A DNA stretch of 64,000 nt from Glebionis coronaria (Eukaryota > Streptophyta > Magnoliopsida > Asterales > Asteraceae): NCBI GenBank assembly GCA_025667525.1, contig CM046876.1:536908038-536972037 (forward strand), written 5' to 3'. This document shows, piece by piece, positions 1 to 9,755 of this stretch; positions within the stretch are counted from its first letter, which is position 1; each line of letters begins with the position of its first letter. A program made the translations under genes and the position numbers. The notes beneath the pieces are model-generated. The model searched no databases. It was not told the DNA's origin and saw only the letters and a list, made by a program, of their open reading frames with translations.

Positions 1-872
1 TTTGGTATGTGGTTCATGTCTTGATTGAATATGTTTGTGTGTTTGGATTTTGCTAGAGCGCGGATATTTGGAGAAGCTTGATCAAGTGAGTTTCATAGTC
101 CCATATCTTTAATGATTTTGACTTCCATATGGGATGGAAGAGACACGGTATGGTTTTGTAACTTATGTTGTGAATGTTTTATGATTGGTGATGGACTTGT
201 GTATACTTATGTGGTTAATTGCTAATTGATTCATGATTGTTTTATGATTTGACTTGGTACCAAGGGGATGTTGACAAGGCGGGGACTTGGGACTGGTTCA
301 TAGGTGTATAGGCACCTATGGGACCATGGTGTTTGGTAAGGCTGAGAGCCTTGGAAATTGTGGTGAATGGTTAAATCTTGAATGTTAGTTGTTAATGCAT
401 GTTTGTAGCACATTGTCCATATGTTCTTTAACTAATGGTTATATTTCACAGCTTATGACTTGATTTTGGCGTTGGAGTCTAAACCTATGACTCTCACCAA
501 CATTATGTTGACGTGTTTTAGTGTCTCTTTCAGGTGAGAATGAGGTTAAGCATGAGAATAGGAGTGGTTAGCTTTGAAGGCTTAGGATTACATTTGGAGG
601 AACCCCCCTTTCCTCTTAGTCTTTATTTAATGTTTGAATACGTGATACTTTGTAGACACCTATATGTTTGATGTGTGTTATTTGAATGTATTTGGTAAGA
701 GGTAGGCTTGTTACCTACTTACCTAGACGCCTGTATTGTTTGAGATATTGTCATGACATTGTGTCACCTTTTTATGACATTTCTATTTCATACAGTTCTC
801 TCTATAGACACGCTATTGTTGTGATGATATCCATACGTCGTGCCCCATATTCCGCCATGGTGGGGTGTGACA
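1..872 (+). mobile_element. 3' part of a Ty3/gypsy-type LTR (truncated by window edge)
   Basis: The block is non-coding and ends in GGGGTGTGACA at about 872, the style of ending used by long gypsy LTRs (compare GGGGTGTTACA at 48137-48147). Around 500-545 it has a CTCACCAACATTATG stretch followed by TTTCAGGTGAGAATGAGG, resembling the R/U5 layout of chromovirus LTRs. No primer-binding site follows 872, so the element is cut there by other sequence. ORFs in it are short and unlike any family. The assignment rests on LTR style, not on coding sequence. Confidence 0.45.
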
Positions 873-1000
873 ATTTTCCTCTTGATCCTCTTCTTTACTT
901 GTCCAAAAATAATATCACTCACACATTTGTGATGTGATTAATGATGGAGTCTTGATGAAGATCCTCCTTTCAGATCTAGTCATGTTAATCATTTTGTATG

Positions 1001-1172
1001 CTTGAGTCTTGTGTAGATTCAATGTATTTTTATATACTTGGATTAATCTTGTGTAGATCCAATGTATTTGTGAATACTTGGATAAGTCTTGTTTAAATCC
1101 AATGTATATGTGTATACTTGGATTTGTCTTGTGTAGATCGAAGTTATATGTGTATACTTGGATGTCTCTTGT
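1001..1172. repeat. 40-bp tandem repeat, about four copies
   Basis: Units start CTTGGAT and run through GTGTAGATCCAATGTAT to a TATA end; copies lie near 1001-1036 (short first copy), 1037-1076, 1077-1116 and 1117-1156, then a partial copy. It lies inside the LTR remnant and is absent in this form from the two intact LTRs. Confidence 0.75.
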
Positions 1173-1269
1173 GCTGTAATGAGTCTTCTGTGTTAGTTCT
1201 CACTAAACTACAAAGTGATGTGTGTATGTGTCTTATGAGTTCTCACTCAACTTGAAAGTGAAGATTTGT

Positions 1270-1466
1270 GAAGATTGCTTCTAGCTTTAGATTATGACTC
1301 AACATCTAGCCTTGTGTCGGAAAAGAAGATTGGCAACGAAGATTGGTTCTTGCTTTGGATTAGAACTCGACATCTAGCCTTGTGTCAGAAAATTGTGAAG
1401 TAGGCGACGTGTGTAGATTGGTACTTGCTAAGATTAGGTCTCGACATTTAGCCTAGTGTCAGAAAA
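1270..1466. repeat. About 70-bp tandem repeat, three copies
   Basis: Three diverged copies share the order AGATTG, CTTGCT, CTCGACATCTAGCC and TTGTGTCAGAAAA, near 1270, 1338 and 1411. The intact LTR at 23139-24367 has one equivalent segment, so this is local duplication in the remnant LTR. Confidence 0.65.
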
Positions 1467-1835
1467 CAATGTAAGCGACGTTGTAAGGTTTTCTCCGCCA
1501 AGAAGGGAGCTTGTGGATATAGTGGAAATCTCGAGTAAGGTGTACTCGAGGAGTGGAGTAGGAACGAAGAGAGAGATTCGTTGCCGAATCACTATAAATC
1601 TTGGTGTCTTGTCTTAGGTTGTTTCTTTCCTTAATCTTTACTTATCTTTACTTTCTTACATTGCAATTCATTATCACTAGATGTAGTAAATGCATTAGAA
1701 ATGAACCTAATAACTATGAAACTAGTTTTCAAGTAAAAGGTAATTTTGGGACAAACCTAATTGAAAGGATTTTTAATTAGGACCTTACAAGAGAAACTAT
1801 TCGACCCCCCCCCCCCCCCCCTTATAGTTTCTATA

Positions 1836-2363
1836 ACCTCCTTTGCATATTTTTGTATTTTGATTTCCATTCGTTTATGAATGGAAATGGATCTCATGAA
1901 ATTTCTTCGTCCTTTCTTTCGAACAAAAAAATAATAACAAATTAAAAAGAGGTGATTTAAGTAAAGGAAGTCACATGCTTCCTACATTTAACTCAATTGT
2001 TAAATAAATAATAGAAACCCAATTCCCCAATATCAGTCATCTCAGACAATAATTCCTGTTCAATTTTTCGAACGATTGTTGTCCAAGCTTACAATCTCTC
2101 ATAACTACATCTCGTCACCTTCCAATCTCTAGTCATTAGCATCTATTTTATTATTTGGCTGGATGAAAACTGCATCTTTTCGTGCCTTAACCATAGATCT
2201 CAAGATTTTTGGTGTTAGTTTTTTCTTCGTTGATGCATATAAATGGAACTAATTGATATTTATTTTATAAAAAGCAATAACTTACTTTGAAAAAGGACCA
2301 CACATATACATGATTTGTTCTTTTATTTTCACAACTAGTTGGTCCCTTGACATTGATAATAAA
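1836..2363. other. No recognisable feature
   Basis: AT-rich sequence between the LTR remnant and the next copia LTR. I see no coding potential, terminal repeat or RNA gene. Confidence 0.6.
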
Positions 2364-2775
2364 TGTTGAGAAAAGTAGACTTAAGCAAACCTACGGCTAA
2401 ATAATAAATTCGATAAAATATACACATGAATTTAACGTGGAAACCCGAATTGGGTAAAACCATGGGCAAGGAAAGATACTTTACTATGATGAAAACTAGG
2501 AGTACATCGTCTCTTTATTGTACAAGGATTAACACTTATATCTTGTAAATAGGAGATATCACCAATTCTCTAATTGTTTCACAATTACTAGGAGATAAAA
2601 GGAAAGAAAGAAAACACTTTAATGTTTTTGTTTGGAATGGGAAGATAAGTGATGAAACTACCATTGCCTTTTATAAGAACATTTGCCAGCTATCAAGATA
2701 AGTGAAAATCCACAAAAATATAAGCCACATAACTCCAAGGGACAACATTTCTCAAAGGGAAAATGTCCTTTCACA
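2364..2775 (-). mobile_element. 3' LTR of a truncated Ty1/copia element
   Basis: On the minus strand the segment begins TGTGAAAGG and ends CTCAACA, giving TG...CA termini and a 412-bp LTR. The minus-strand sequence just before it, CAAGTGGGAGAT (2776-2787), is a typical copia polypurine tract. Copia pol remnants lie immediately upstream in the element's direction. The 5' LTR is missing, so no target duplication can be checked. Confidence 0.75.
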
Positions 2776-5265
2776 ATCTCCCACTTGAAGATTCAATTGA
2801 AGCTAAATCAATATTCACACTGTTACCATTCCTTGCACTTTCATGTTGCTTACGTTTCTGCTAAGCCTCATGAGGATCGACACCATATGAACTTGTCACA
2901 GTTGATTGCATACGTCATATAATATGCCACGTTGTCATCAATATGAATTTTCTGCATGTCCACGGTTCCTTCTTCCACTTTCTCATGAACGAAGTGATAT
3001 TGAACTCGTACATGCTTAGTATTTGAATGAAATGTTGGATTCCTTGCAAGATACAAGGCGCTTTGGTTGTTACAAAGTAGAGTAGTTTTATTTTGTTTAT
3101 GCCTCAGCTCTTCCAACAACATCTTCAACCATACTGCTTCTTTGTTGGCTTGAGCAGTTGAAACATATTCTGATTTTTTTGTTGACATAGCCACAACTGA
3201 CTGCAGTTTTGGAGCCCAGCTTACTGTTTTGCCGCAAACTGTGAACACATACCCGGTGGTTGATTTGTTTCCATCAACATCACCTACATAATCTGAATCA
3301 ACATATCATTTGACAATAAGATACGACTCCCCAAAACATAACGCAACATCTGAGGTTCCTTTGAGATATCTAAGGATCCTCTTCACAACTTCCCAATGCT
3401 CACTACCAGGTTCCGCCATTAACCGACTCACTACTCCCACTACATGTGCAAGTCTGGTCTTGTACAAATCATCGTGAACATTAAATTTCCCACTGTTGAT
3501 GCATACGGTGCTCGATACATCTCATTCCTTTTTTCTTCACTGTTAGGACTCATCTTGGAGGATAACTTGAAATTAGTAGGATACGGGTTGATATTGGCTT
3601 ACAATCTTGCATGTTAACCTTTGCAATATTTTCTTCACATAACTTTTATGTGAAATCCAAACTTTACTACTAACTCTACCCCGGTGAATTTGCAACCCTA
3701 GAATCTTGTTTGTGGGTCCCAAGTCTTTCATCTATAATTCTCTAGCCAGTTGAGCGTTCAATCTACTTATATGATCTTTTTTGGGGCCTACTACCAACAT
3801 GTTGTCAACATATAACAACAGAATGATAAAATCACCATTTTCAAACCTCTTGGAATATGCACAAGGGTCTGCATACAGACTTTTATATTCAAGGCTCCTG
3901 ATGAAAGAATCAAATATCTTGTATCAACACCGTGACGCCTTCTTTAAACCGTACAAATATTTGTTTAACCTGTAAACCAAGTTCTCTTTTCCTTTTTGTT
4001 TAAAACCTTATGGTCGGAGCATATAAATTTCTTCATCAATATTTCCATAAAGAGATGTAGTTTTCCCATTTAGCTACTCTAGATAAATCATATGTAGCAT
4101 ACATTGCCAGAACCACCCGAACAATTGTCATTTGGACCAGAGGGGAAAATATTTCGATAAATTCGATTCCCTCTTTGTAAGCATATCCTTTGACCACCAG
4201 TCTTTGCACGATACCTCTCCTCATAATCATCACCGTTTCTCTTGATCTTATACACCCATCTGTTTCCAATGGGTTTTCTGCCTCTCGGTAGTGGCACTAG
4301 TCCCTAGGTTTTGTTCTTATGAAGAGCTTCAATTTCTGCTTGCATTGCTTCCTTCCAAAATGATGCATTTTGATTTTTGAGTGCTCCTTGAAGAGTTGAT
4401 GGCTCTCCTTCCTCCGTAAGAAGATAATATGCAACACTACACTCCATAACATAATCAGATTGCCACGACAAACGTTTTCTTTCCCGATTAAGAGTATGAG
4501 TTGTTGGAGCCTGAGACTCGGTTGTCTCATTTTTCTCGTGCTCTGGTATAACTTCAGAAAAATCACTTGACTAAAATTGCTTTTCCATTTGCATTGATGT
4601 AGTTTCTCTTGTAGTGCTATCACCTTCTTCATTATCTTGATTTTTTTTTATGTAAAGACAACTTCTCTGTTGACGACTACTTTGTGGGCAGTGGGGTCCC
4701 ACAAGCGATACTCGTTTACTCCGTCAGTATACTCCAAGAACTAACACTTTTTGGATTTCGGATCCAGCTTTGTAGTTTCTTGAGAATTGTACATCACGTA
4801 CACATGAATCCCAAATATATAAAGGTATGAATAATTGACTGTCTTTCACGTCCACATATTCGTTGGTGTCTTCAGCCCAAATGTAGTTGAAGGTGACCAG
4901 TTTATCACATAACACATAGTATTAATTGCTTCCGCCCAAAATGGTTTTCCTAAGCTTGTAGTTTCCAGCATTGCTCTTGCTCTTTCTAACAAGGTTATGT
5001 TTATTCGATCTGCCACTCCATATGACTGAGAAGTGTATGTCGTTGTAAACTGTCTTTTGATTCCTTTTTGCTTGCAAAAGTATCAAAATTATCACCAATG
5101 TATTCACATCCATTATCCGTCCTCAAACACTTGATCTTCTTTATATAATCAAGTTCAAAACGCGCTTTGTAAAGTTTGAAAACTTCAAACACATTAGACT
5201 TCTTCTTGATTGGGTACAACCAGCATCTCCTGGAATAATCATCAATAAAGGAATAATCCATATCC
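2776..5265 (-). pseudogene. Ty1/copia pol remnant: integrase, reverse transcriptase, RNase H (broken)
   Basis: Reading on the minus strand from the right, there is an integrase core near 5000-5265 (FIDDYSRRCWLY, then LRTDNGCEYIG), an integrase C-terminal part near 4724-4915, the start of the RT near 4036-4297 (IGNRWVYKIKRNGDD, then EFIEIFSPLVQ in another frame) and a copia RNase H at 2868-3248 (SKKSEYVSTAQANKEAVW-like core and NNQSALYLARNPTFH). Many frameshifts and stops break it. Gag, protease and the N-terminal half of integrase are missing, because the element stops abruptly at about 5265 where the AT-rich inverted-repeat cluster begins. It is an inactive relic. Confidence 0.85.
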
Positions 5266-5570
5266 ATACTACATATTAAAATAAAACATCTTTTATTTTT
5301 TGAAATGTTAGAAAATGAACTTAAAACAATATATGCATAATGTACAAATATATAAACATAATTAGAAACTAATTCATACATAATTTAATACTCATTATTA
5401 AAACTAATTAATCATAATATTAAAACTAAATAATACATATTTTAATACTCATATTAAAAGTTATTAATACATAATAATAGTAATACATACTTAGAAATAA
5501 AAATAATTAATACACCCTGTTACTTAAAAATAATATTATATATTCCCATTTTACAACAACTAAAAGCATA
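5262..5570. repeat. Inverted-repeat arm A (pairs with 6580-6879)
   Basis: This AT-rich arm, with words such as GCATAATGTACAA and TTAGAAACTAATT, matches the reverse complement of 6580-6879 over about 300 bp with small indels. It abuts the broken copia integrase on the left and the Helitron-like end at 5571 on the right. Confidence 0.8.
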
Positions 5571-6400
5571 CTAGCAGGGTACCCGCGTGTTGCAGCTGCG
5601 GATATCGTGAAACTAAAATTCTGCAAGCGTAATGTTTTATAGAAATAGTATTACGGGATTGTGATGATGGATAGCGAAAGGTATTTGCAAATATGTGTAA
5701 CATTCGTCGTAATATTATATAACATGTAAATATAGAAGATATTCTTAATTTATATGTTGACACGTTTTCATACATTATAATGACCTTAAAATATTACTAC
5801 TTTGATATGTACGATTTAATCGAATTAAATAAAAAAATGATTAGTATTTCACTAAATTTGTACTAAAATACATACATATTCGAAAATGTAAATTTATAAA
5901 AAATATTGAATGGTTTAAAATTAAACACATAAATTGATATTAGACTTACATTAATGAACAATTTAAAATCCTTGTATCTAAAAAACTATAATTTATAGCA
6001 ACAATCATTTGTAGATGTTTCTTACTCCCACCGTCCCACTTTTATTGTCCTCATTACTATTTTTGTTTGTCCCAAAACATTGTTTAGTTTCTTAAATAAG
6101 AAGTTTATATTAATTAGTTTTCCACTTTTACTCATGTCATTAAATTCTTATAAGGAAGCTATTAGTGTGGTCAAAGAGTAAGTTCATTATAAATCACAAA
6201 AAAGTTGTTGAGGGACTATTAAAATGGACGGAGGGAATATTAATTTTATCATTTAATGTGTATTGTCCATCAATTAATATAGAAATAAATTTATGAAAAT
6301 TTTGTGTTGTAAAAGTTTGTATCAAAACCTTGTAACGTTGTATTACTTAAAATTTTGGAGAGAGAGAGTGTGCAATATCTTTTATAAGTAGTACAAACTT
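5571..6400 (-). mobile_element. Helitron-like element copy 1 (minus)
   Basis: Read on the minus strand, the copy starts near 6400 with a TACTACTTATAAAAGA-type 5' end and finishes at 5571 in GGGTACCCTGCTAG, the CTAG terminus expected of Helitrons, followed by a T in the flank. Upstream of CTAG is a GC-rich hairpin-capable segment (CCGC...GCGG). No coding capacity, so it would be non-autonomous. A Stowaway-type MITE (6025-6237) sits inside. Two further copies follow at 6880 and 7670. The family call rests on termini only. Confidence 0.5.
6025..6237. mobile_element. Stowaway-type (Tc1/mariner) MITE
   Basis: The left end CTCCCACCGTCCCA and right end TGGACGGAGGGAA are inverted versions of the CTCCCTCCGTCC Stowaway terminus, flanked by TA on both sides. 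The homologous place in the third Helitron-like copy (near 7830) is empty, which confirms insertion. No coding capacity. Confidence 0.8.
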
Positions 6401-6560
6401 ATCTGTTATTAAAAAAAGCAATACAAATTAGTTTAACGATGTCGTTTTTATCAGTTTTAGTGGGTACTCTCTGGTTCATCTTCCGACGATTTTTATTGAC
6501 TAGTTGAACCGATTGTGACTCTGTTCCCAGTTGAACCCCGTCATTTTAGGTAGACAATAT
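6401..6560. repeat. Inverted-repeat arm B (pairs with 7527-7669)
   Basis: This arm, containing CAGTTTTAGTGGG and ACTAGTTGAACC, matches the reverse complement of 7527-7669. It forms the outer flank of Helitron-like copies 1 and 3, so those copies share adjoining host sequence in opposite orientation. Confidence 0.75.
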
Positions 6561-6579
6561 TTACGATTTTGTAGATATA

Positions 6580-6879
6580 TATGCTTTTAATTATTGTACA
6601 ATGTGAATATATAATAATATTTCTAAGTAATGAGATAAATTAATAATTTTTATTTTTAAGTGTGTAGTAATTATTATGTACATATTTATTAGTTTAACAT
6701 GAGTATTCAATTATGTATTAATTAGTTTTAATATTATGTATGAATTAATTTAAATAACGAGTATTAAATTATGTATGAAATTAGTTTCTAATAATATTTA
6801 TATACTTGTACATTATGCATATAATGTTGTAATTTTAACATTTATAATAATAAAATGTGTTTTCTTTTAATATATAGTT
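6580..6879. repeat. Inverted-repeat arm A' (pairs with 5262-5570)
   Basis: Reverse complement of arm A, about 300 bp, AT-rich and non-coding. Its right end meets the CTAG terminus of Helitron-like copy 2 at 6880, paralleling the join at 5570/5571. Confidence 0.8.
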
Positions 6880-7521
6880 CTAGCAGGGTACCCACGTGTT
6901 GCGAGTGCGGATATCCTCAAACTAACATTCTGCAAACATGTTATTTTATGATTATATATATAAATAATTATGATAGCTTTAAGTTGGAATAACTTTAAAA
7001 AATTATAAACCATTTCATATAAAAATAGTATTACGGGATTGTGATGATTGATGATATTGAAATGTATTTGCTAATTTGTGTAACATTCTTCTTAATATCA
7101 TATAACGTGTAAATATAGAAAATCTTTGTAGTTTATATGTTTACACACTTTCATACATTATAATAACCTTAAAATATTCCTACTTTGATATGTACGATTT
7201 ACTCGGATTATTTTGCAAAATGATCAGTATTTTACTAAATTTGTATTAAAATACATACGTAGACCATATATGTTTTCGAATATGCAAATATATAAAAAAA
7301 GTTGAATGATTAAAAAAACAGACATTAGTGAACAATTTAAATAATTATATGTAAAAAATTATGACTTACAACAATAATATTTTATACATGCTGCATATTA
7401 ATTTGTATTTGTTTAGTCATTTAATGTGTATTGCTCACTAATTAATCCATTAATAAATTTATGAAGTTTTTGTGTTGTAAAAGTTTGTATCAAAAGCTTG
7501 TAATGTTGTACTACTTAAACT
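6880..7521 (-). mobile_element. Helitron-like element copy 2 (minus, 5' truncated)
   Basis: The minus-strand 3' end is GTGGGTACCCTGCTAG at 6880, matching copy 1, with the same interior words (GTTACAAGCTTTTGATAC near 7490 on the minus strand). About the first 50 bp present in copy 3 are missing; it begins at the AAGTTTAAGTAGTAC block. No MITE is present. It is non-coding. Confidence 0.5.
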
Positions 7522-7526
7522 TTGAT

Positions 7527-7669
7527 GGGGTTCAACTAGGAACCAGAGTCAGAGTCAATTCAACTAGTCAATAAAAACCGTCAGAAGACGAACCGGAGAT
7601 GACCCACCAAAACTGATAGAAACGACACCCTTAAATTAATCTGTACTCTTTTTTTTAACAACACATAAT
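7527..7669. repeat. Inverted-repeat arm B' (pairs with 6401-6560)
   Basis: Contains GGGGTTCAACTAGGAACCAG and CCACCAAAACTGATAG, the reverse complement of arm B with moderate divergence. It leads directly into the 5' end of Helitron-like copy 3. Confidence 0.75.
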
Positions 7670-9500
7670 TCTCTACTACTTATAAAAGAGACTGCACTCC
7701 CTATATGCAAAATTTTAAGTAGTACAATGTTACAAGGTTTTGGTACAAACTTTTACGACACAAAAAATTTTATAAATTTATTTATATATTAATTGGTTGA
7801 CAATACACATTAAAAGACAATATTAATATAAATTAGAATGCAAAATATACAAATGATTGTTGCTATAAATTCTAATTTTTTTGGATAAAGTTATTTAAAT
7901 TGTTTACTAATGTAATCAAATTTGTGTGTTTGATTTTAAACTATTCATTTTTTTTTCATAAATTTGCATTTTCGAAGACAAATATCGTCTACATATGTAT
8001 TTTAGTACAAATTTAGTGAAATATTGATCACTTTGCTAATTAATTTGATTAAATCGTACATATTAAGGTAGGAAGATTTTTATAGTCACTAAAATGTATG
8101 AAAACGTGTAAACAAATAAATTATAAAGATTTTTTTTATATTTACATATTATATAATATTGTGACGAATGTTATACAGATTTGCAAATACTTTTCACCAT
8201 CAATCATCATAATCTCGTAATATTATTTATATATAAAATGATTTATTATTACTTAAAATTTGTCTAACTTAAAGTTATTATCATTATTTATAAATATAAA
8301 TATAAAATATTACGTTTACAAAATTTTAGTTTGAGTAAAGTGCAAAAATCATCCATGTGGTTTGTTAAAAGTTTTAATTACATCCCTTATTAATACTTCG
8401 CGCAACATACATCATTGTAGTTGTAAAATGGTACACCATACATCCCTGTGCAAATATTTTTTCGTTAATGGTTAAAACTGTTTGTTATCTTAGAGGTGTT
8501 GTTTTATTCCTTTTATAACACATGAATGATTTTTGCACTTAACTTTAAAAAAAAATTTAAAAAGTTTTTATGGAAAAAAAAATCAAAAATGATTTTTTTT
8601 TTCAAAATATTTTTGAAAAAAGATTTTTTTTAAAAAAAATTTAGAAATGTTTTTTTCCAAAAAATTTAAAGAGTTTTTTGTTTTAAAATTTACTTTTTTT
8701 TGAAGAAAAACATTTTTGAATTTTTTTTTTCAAAAGATTTAGAAAAAAACTTCTAATTTTGAAAACAGTTTTTTTAAAAAGGAAATTTAAAAATTGTTTT
8801 TTTTTCAAAAAATTATCGAAAAACGTTCTTCGCAAAAAAAATTTGGAACAAGTTTTCGAAATGTTTTTTTCTAAAAAAATTTCGAAAATGATTTTTTTTC
8901 ATCAGTTTTAAACAAAAAATAAATTAAAAAAAATATTTTTGAAATTTTGAGGAAAAAAATTTTCGAAAAGTTTTTCCAAAACTTTTTTACGAAAAAATAT
9001 TTTTCGATAATTTTTTGAAAAAAATAAAATTTCTTAAATTTCCTTTTAAATAAAAACCGTCTTCAAAATTAAAATTGTTTTTTTGAAAATCTTTTGAATT
9101 TTTTTTAATTGTTTTTCTTCAAAAAAAAGTAAATATTAAATAAAAAATTCTTTAAGTTTTTTTGGAAAAAAGCGTTTTTTGAATTTTTTTGAAAAAAATA
9201 TTTTTTCAAAATATTTTTGAAAAGAAAATTAATTTTTTTTTTCAAAAAACTTTTTCCAAATTTTTTTTTTAAAAGTTAAGTGAAAAAATCATCATTGGGT
9301 TGTAAAAGAAGTAAAACACCCTTAATGAAAAATATTTAAATTATTCGTTTTCAGGGATATATGATGTATCATTTTACAACTACATTGATGTATGTTACGT
9401 AAAGATTTAACGAAAAATATAATTCAAACTTTTAAAAAACCACAAGAATAATTTTTGCACTTTACTCTTTTAGTTTTATAATAATCGCAGGTATGAATAA
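7670..9500 (+). mobile_element. Helitron-like element copy 3 (plus), split by a MULE MITE
   Basis: It begins TCTCTACTACTTATAAAAGA at 7670, a classic Helitron-style 5' end, and follows copy 1 in the opposite orientation across the interior. At 8333 it is interrupted by a MULE-type MITE; after 9476 only a short, decayed 3' part remains (ATAATCGCAGG resembles ATATCCGCAC of copy 2). The CTAG end is not recognisable, so the right limit is approximate. Confidence 0.5.
8333..9467. mobile_element. MULE-type MITE with long TIRs and 9-bp TSD
   Basis: Termini are GAGTAAAGTGCAAAAATCAT at 8333 and its inverted, diverged copy ending GCACTTTACTC at 9467; the inverted arms are about 200 bp each. The 9 bp TTTTAGTTT occurs at 8324-8332 and again at 9468-9476, a perfect 9-bp target duplication as Mutator-like elements make. 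The core is almost pure A/T runs of the TTTTTTGAAAAAAA kind and can itself fold. No transposase. It ends about 180 bp before the putative TATA box of the cytochrome b5 gene. Confidence 0.88.
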
Positions 9501-9645
9501 TTTGTTCAAGATTCAAATCTACCCTCCACAGTCATAAATGTTAACTTTACTGCCTCCACCAACCCCCTACCTACAACAAACACCACCAACATTATTATTT
9601 TATTGAATAAAAAAAAATTCCACCTAAATCTCAGTCTCCCCCACC

Positions 9646-9654
9646 TTTAAATAA
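9646..9654 (+). promoter_or_regulatory. Putative TATA box of the cytochrome b5 gene
   Basis: TTTAAATAA lies 102 bp before the ATG at 9756, within C/T- and CA-rich sequence typical of a plant 5' leader. It is placed by motif and spacing only. Confidence 0.4.
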
Positions 9655-9755
9655 CTCTCTTTCACCAATCCAACCACCCACCCATAATTCCTACCTTAAT
9701 AAACCCACAATTTTATTAGTAGGTGCAAAAAAAATCCAGTAGTGTACCAGTGCAA

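Larger units (their letters stand above)
873..1835 (+). mobile_element. Sirevirus-type LTR remnant, plus orientation
   Basis: The 1480-1620 part matches, in opposite orientation, the LTRs at 23139-24367 and 31052-32280. Shared words include CTCGAGTAAGG, ACTCGAGGAGTGGAGTAGGA and CACTATAAATC. It ends in a poly-C tract (1805-1821) next to GAAACTATTCGAC, as in the intact LTRs. It is clearly diverged and has its own tandem repeats. The 5' end is not resolved and no internal region follows, so it is an LTR fragment or old solo LTR. Confidence 0.6.

Noticed and set aside
686..937. 83-codon ORF across the first LTR end
   Set aside because: It spans the LTR boundary, has no family motifs and is expected by chance.
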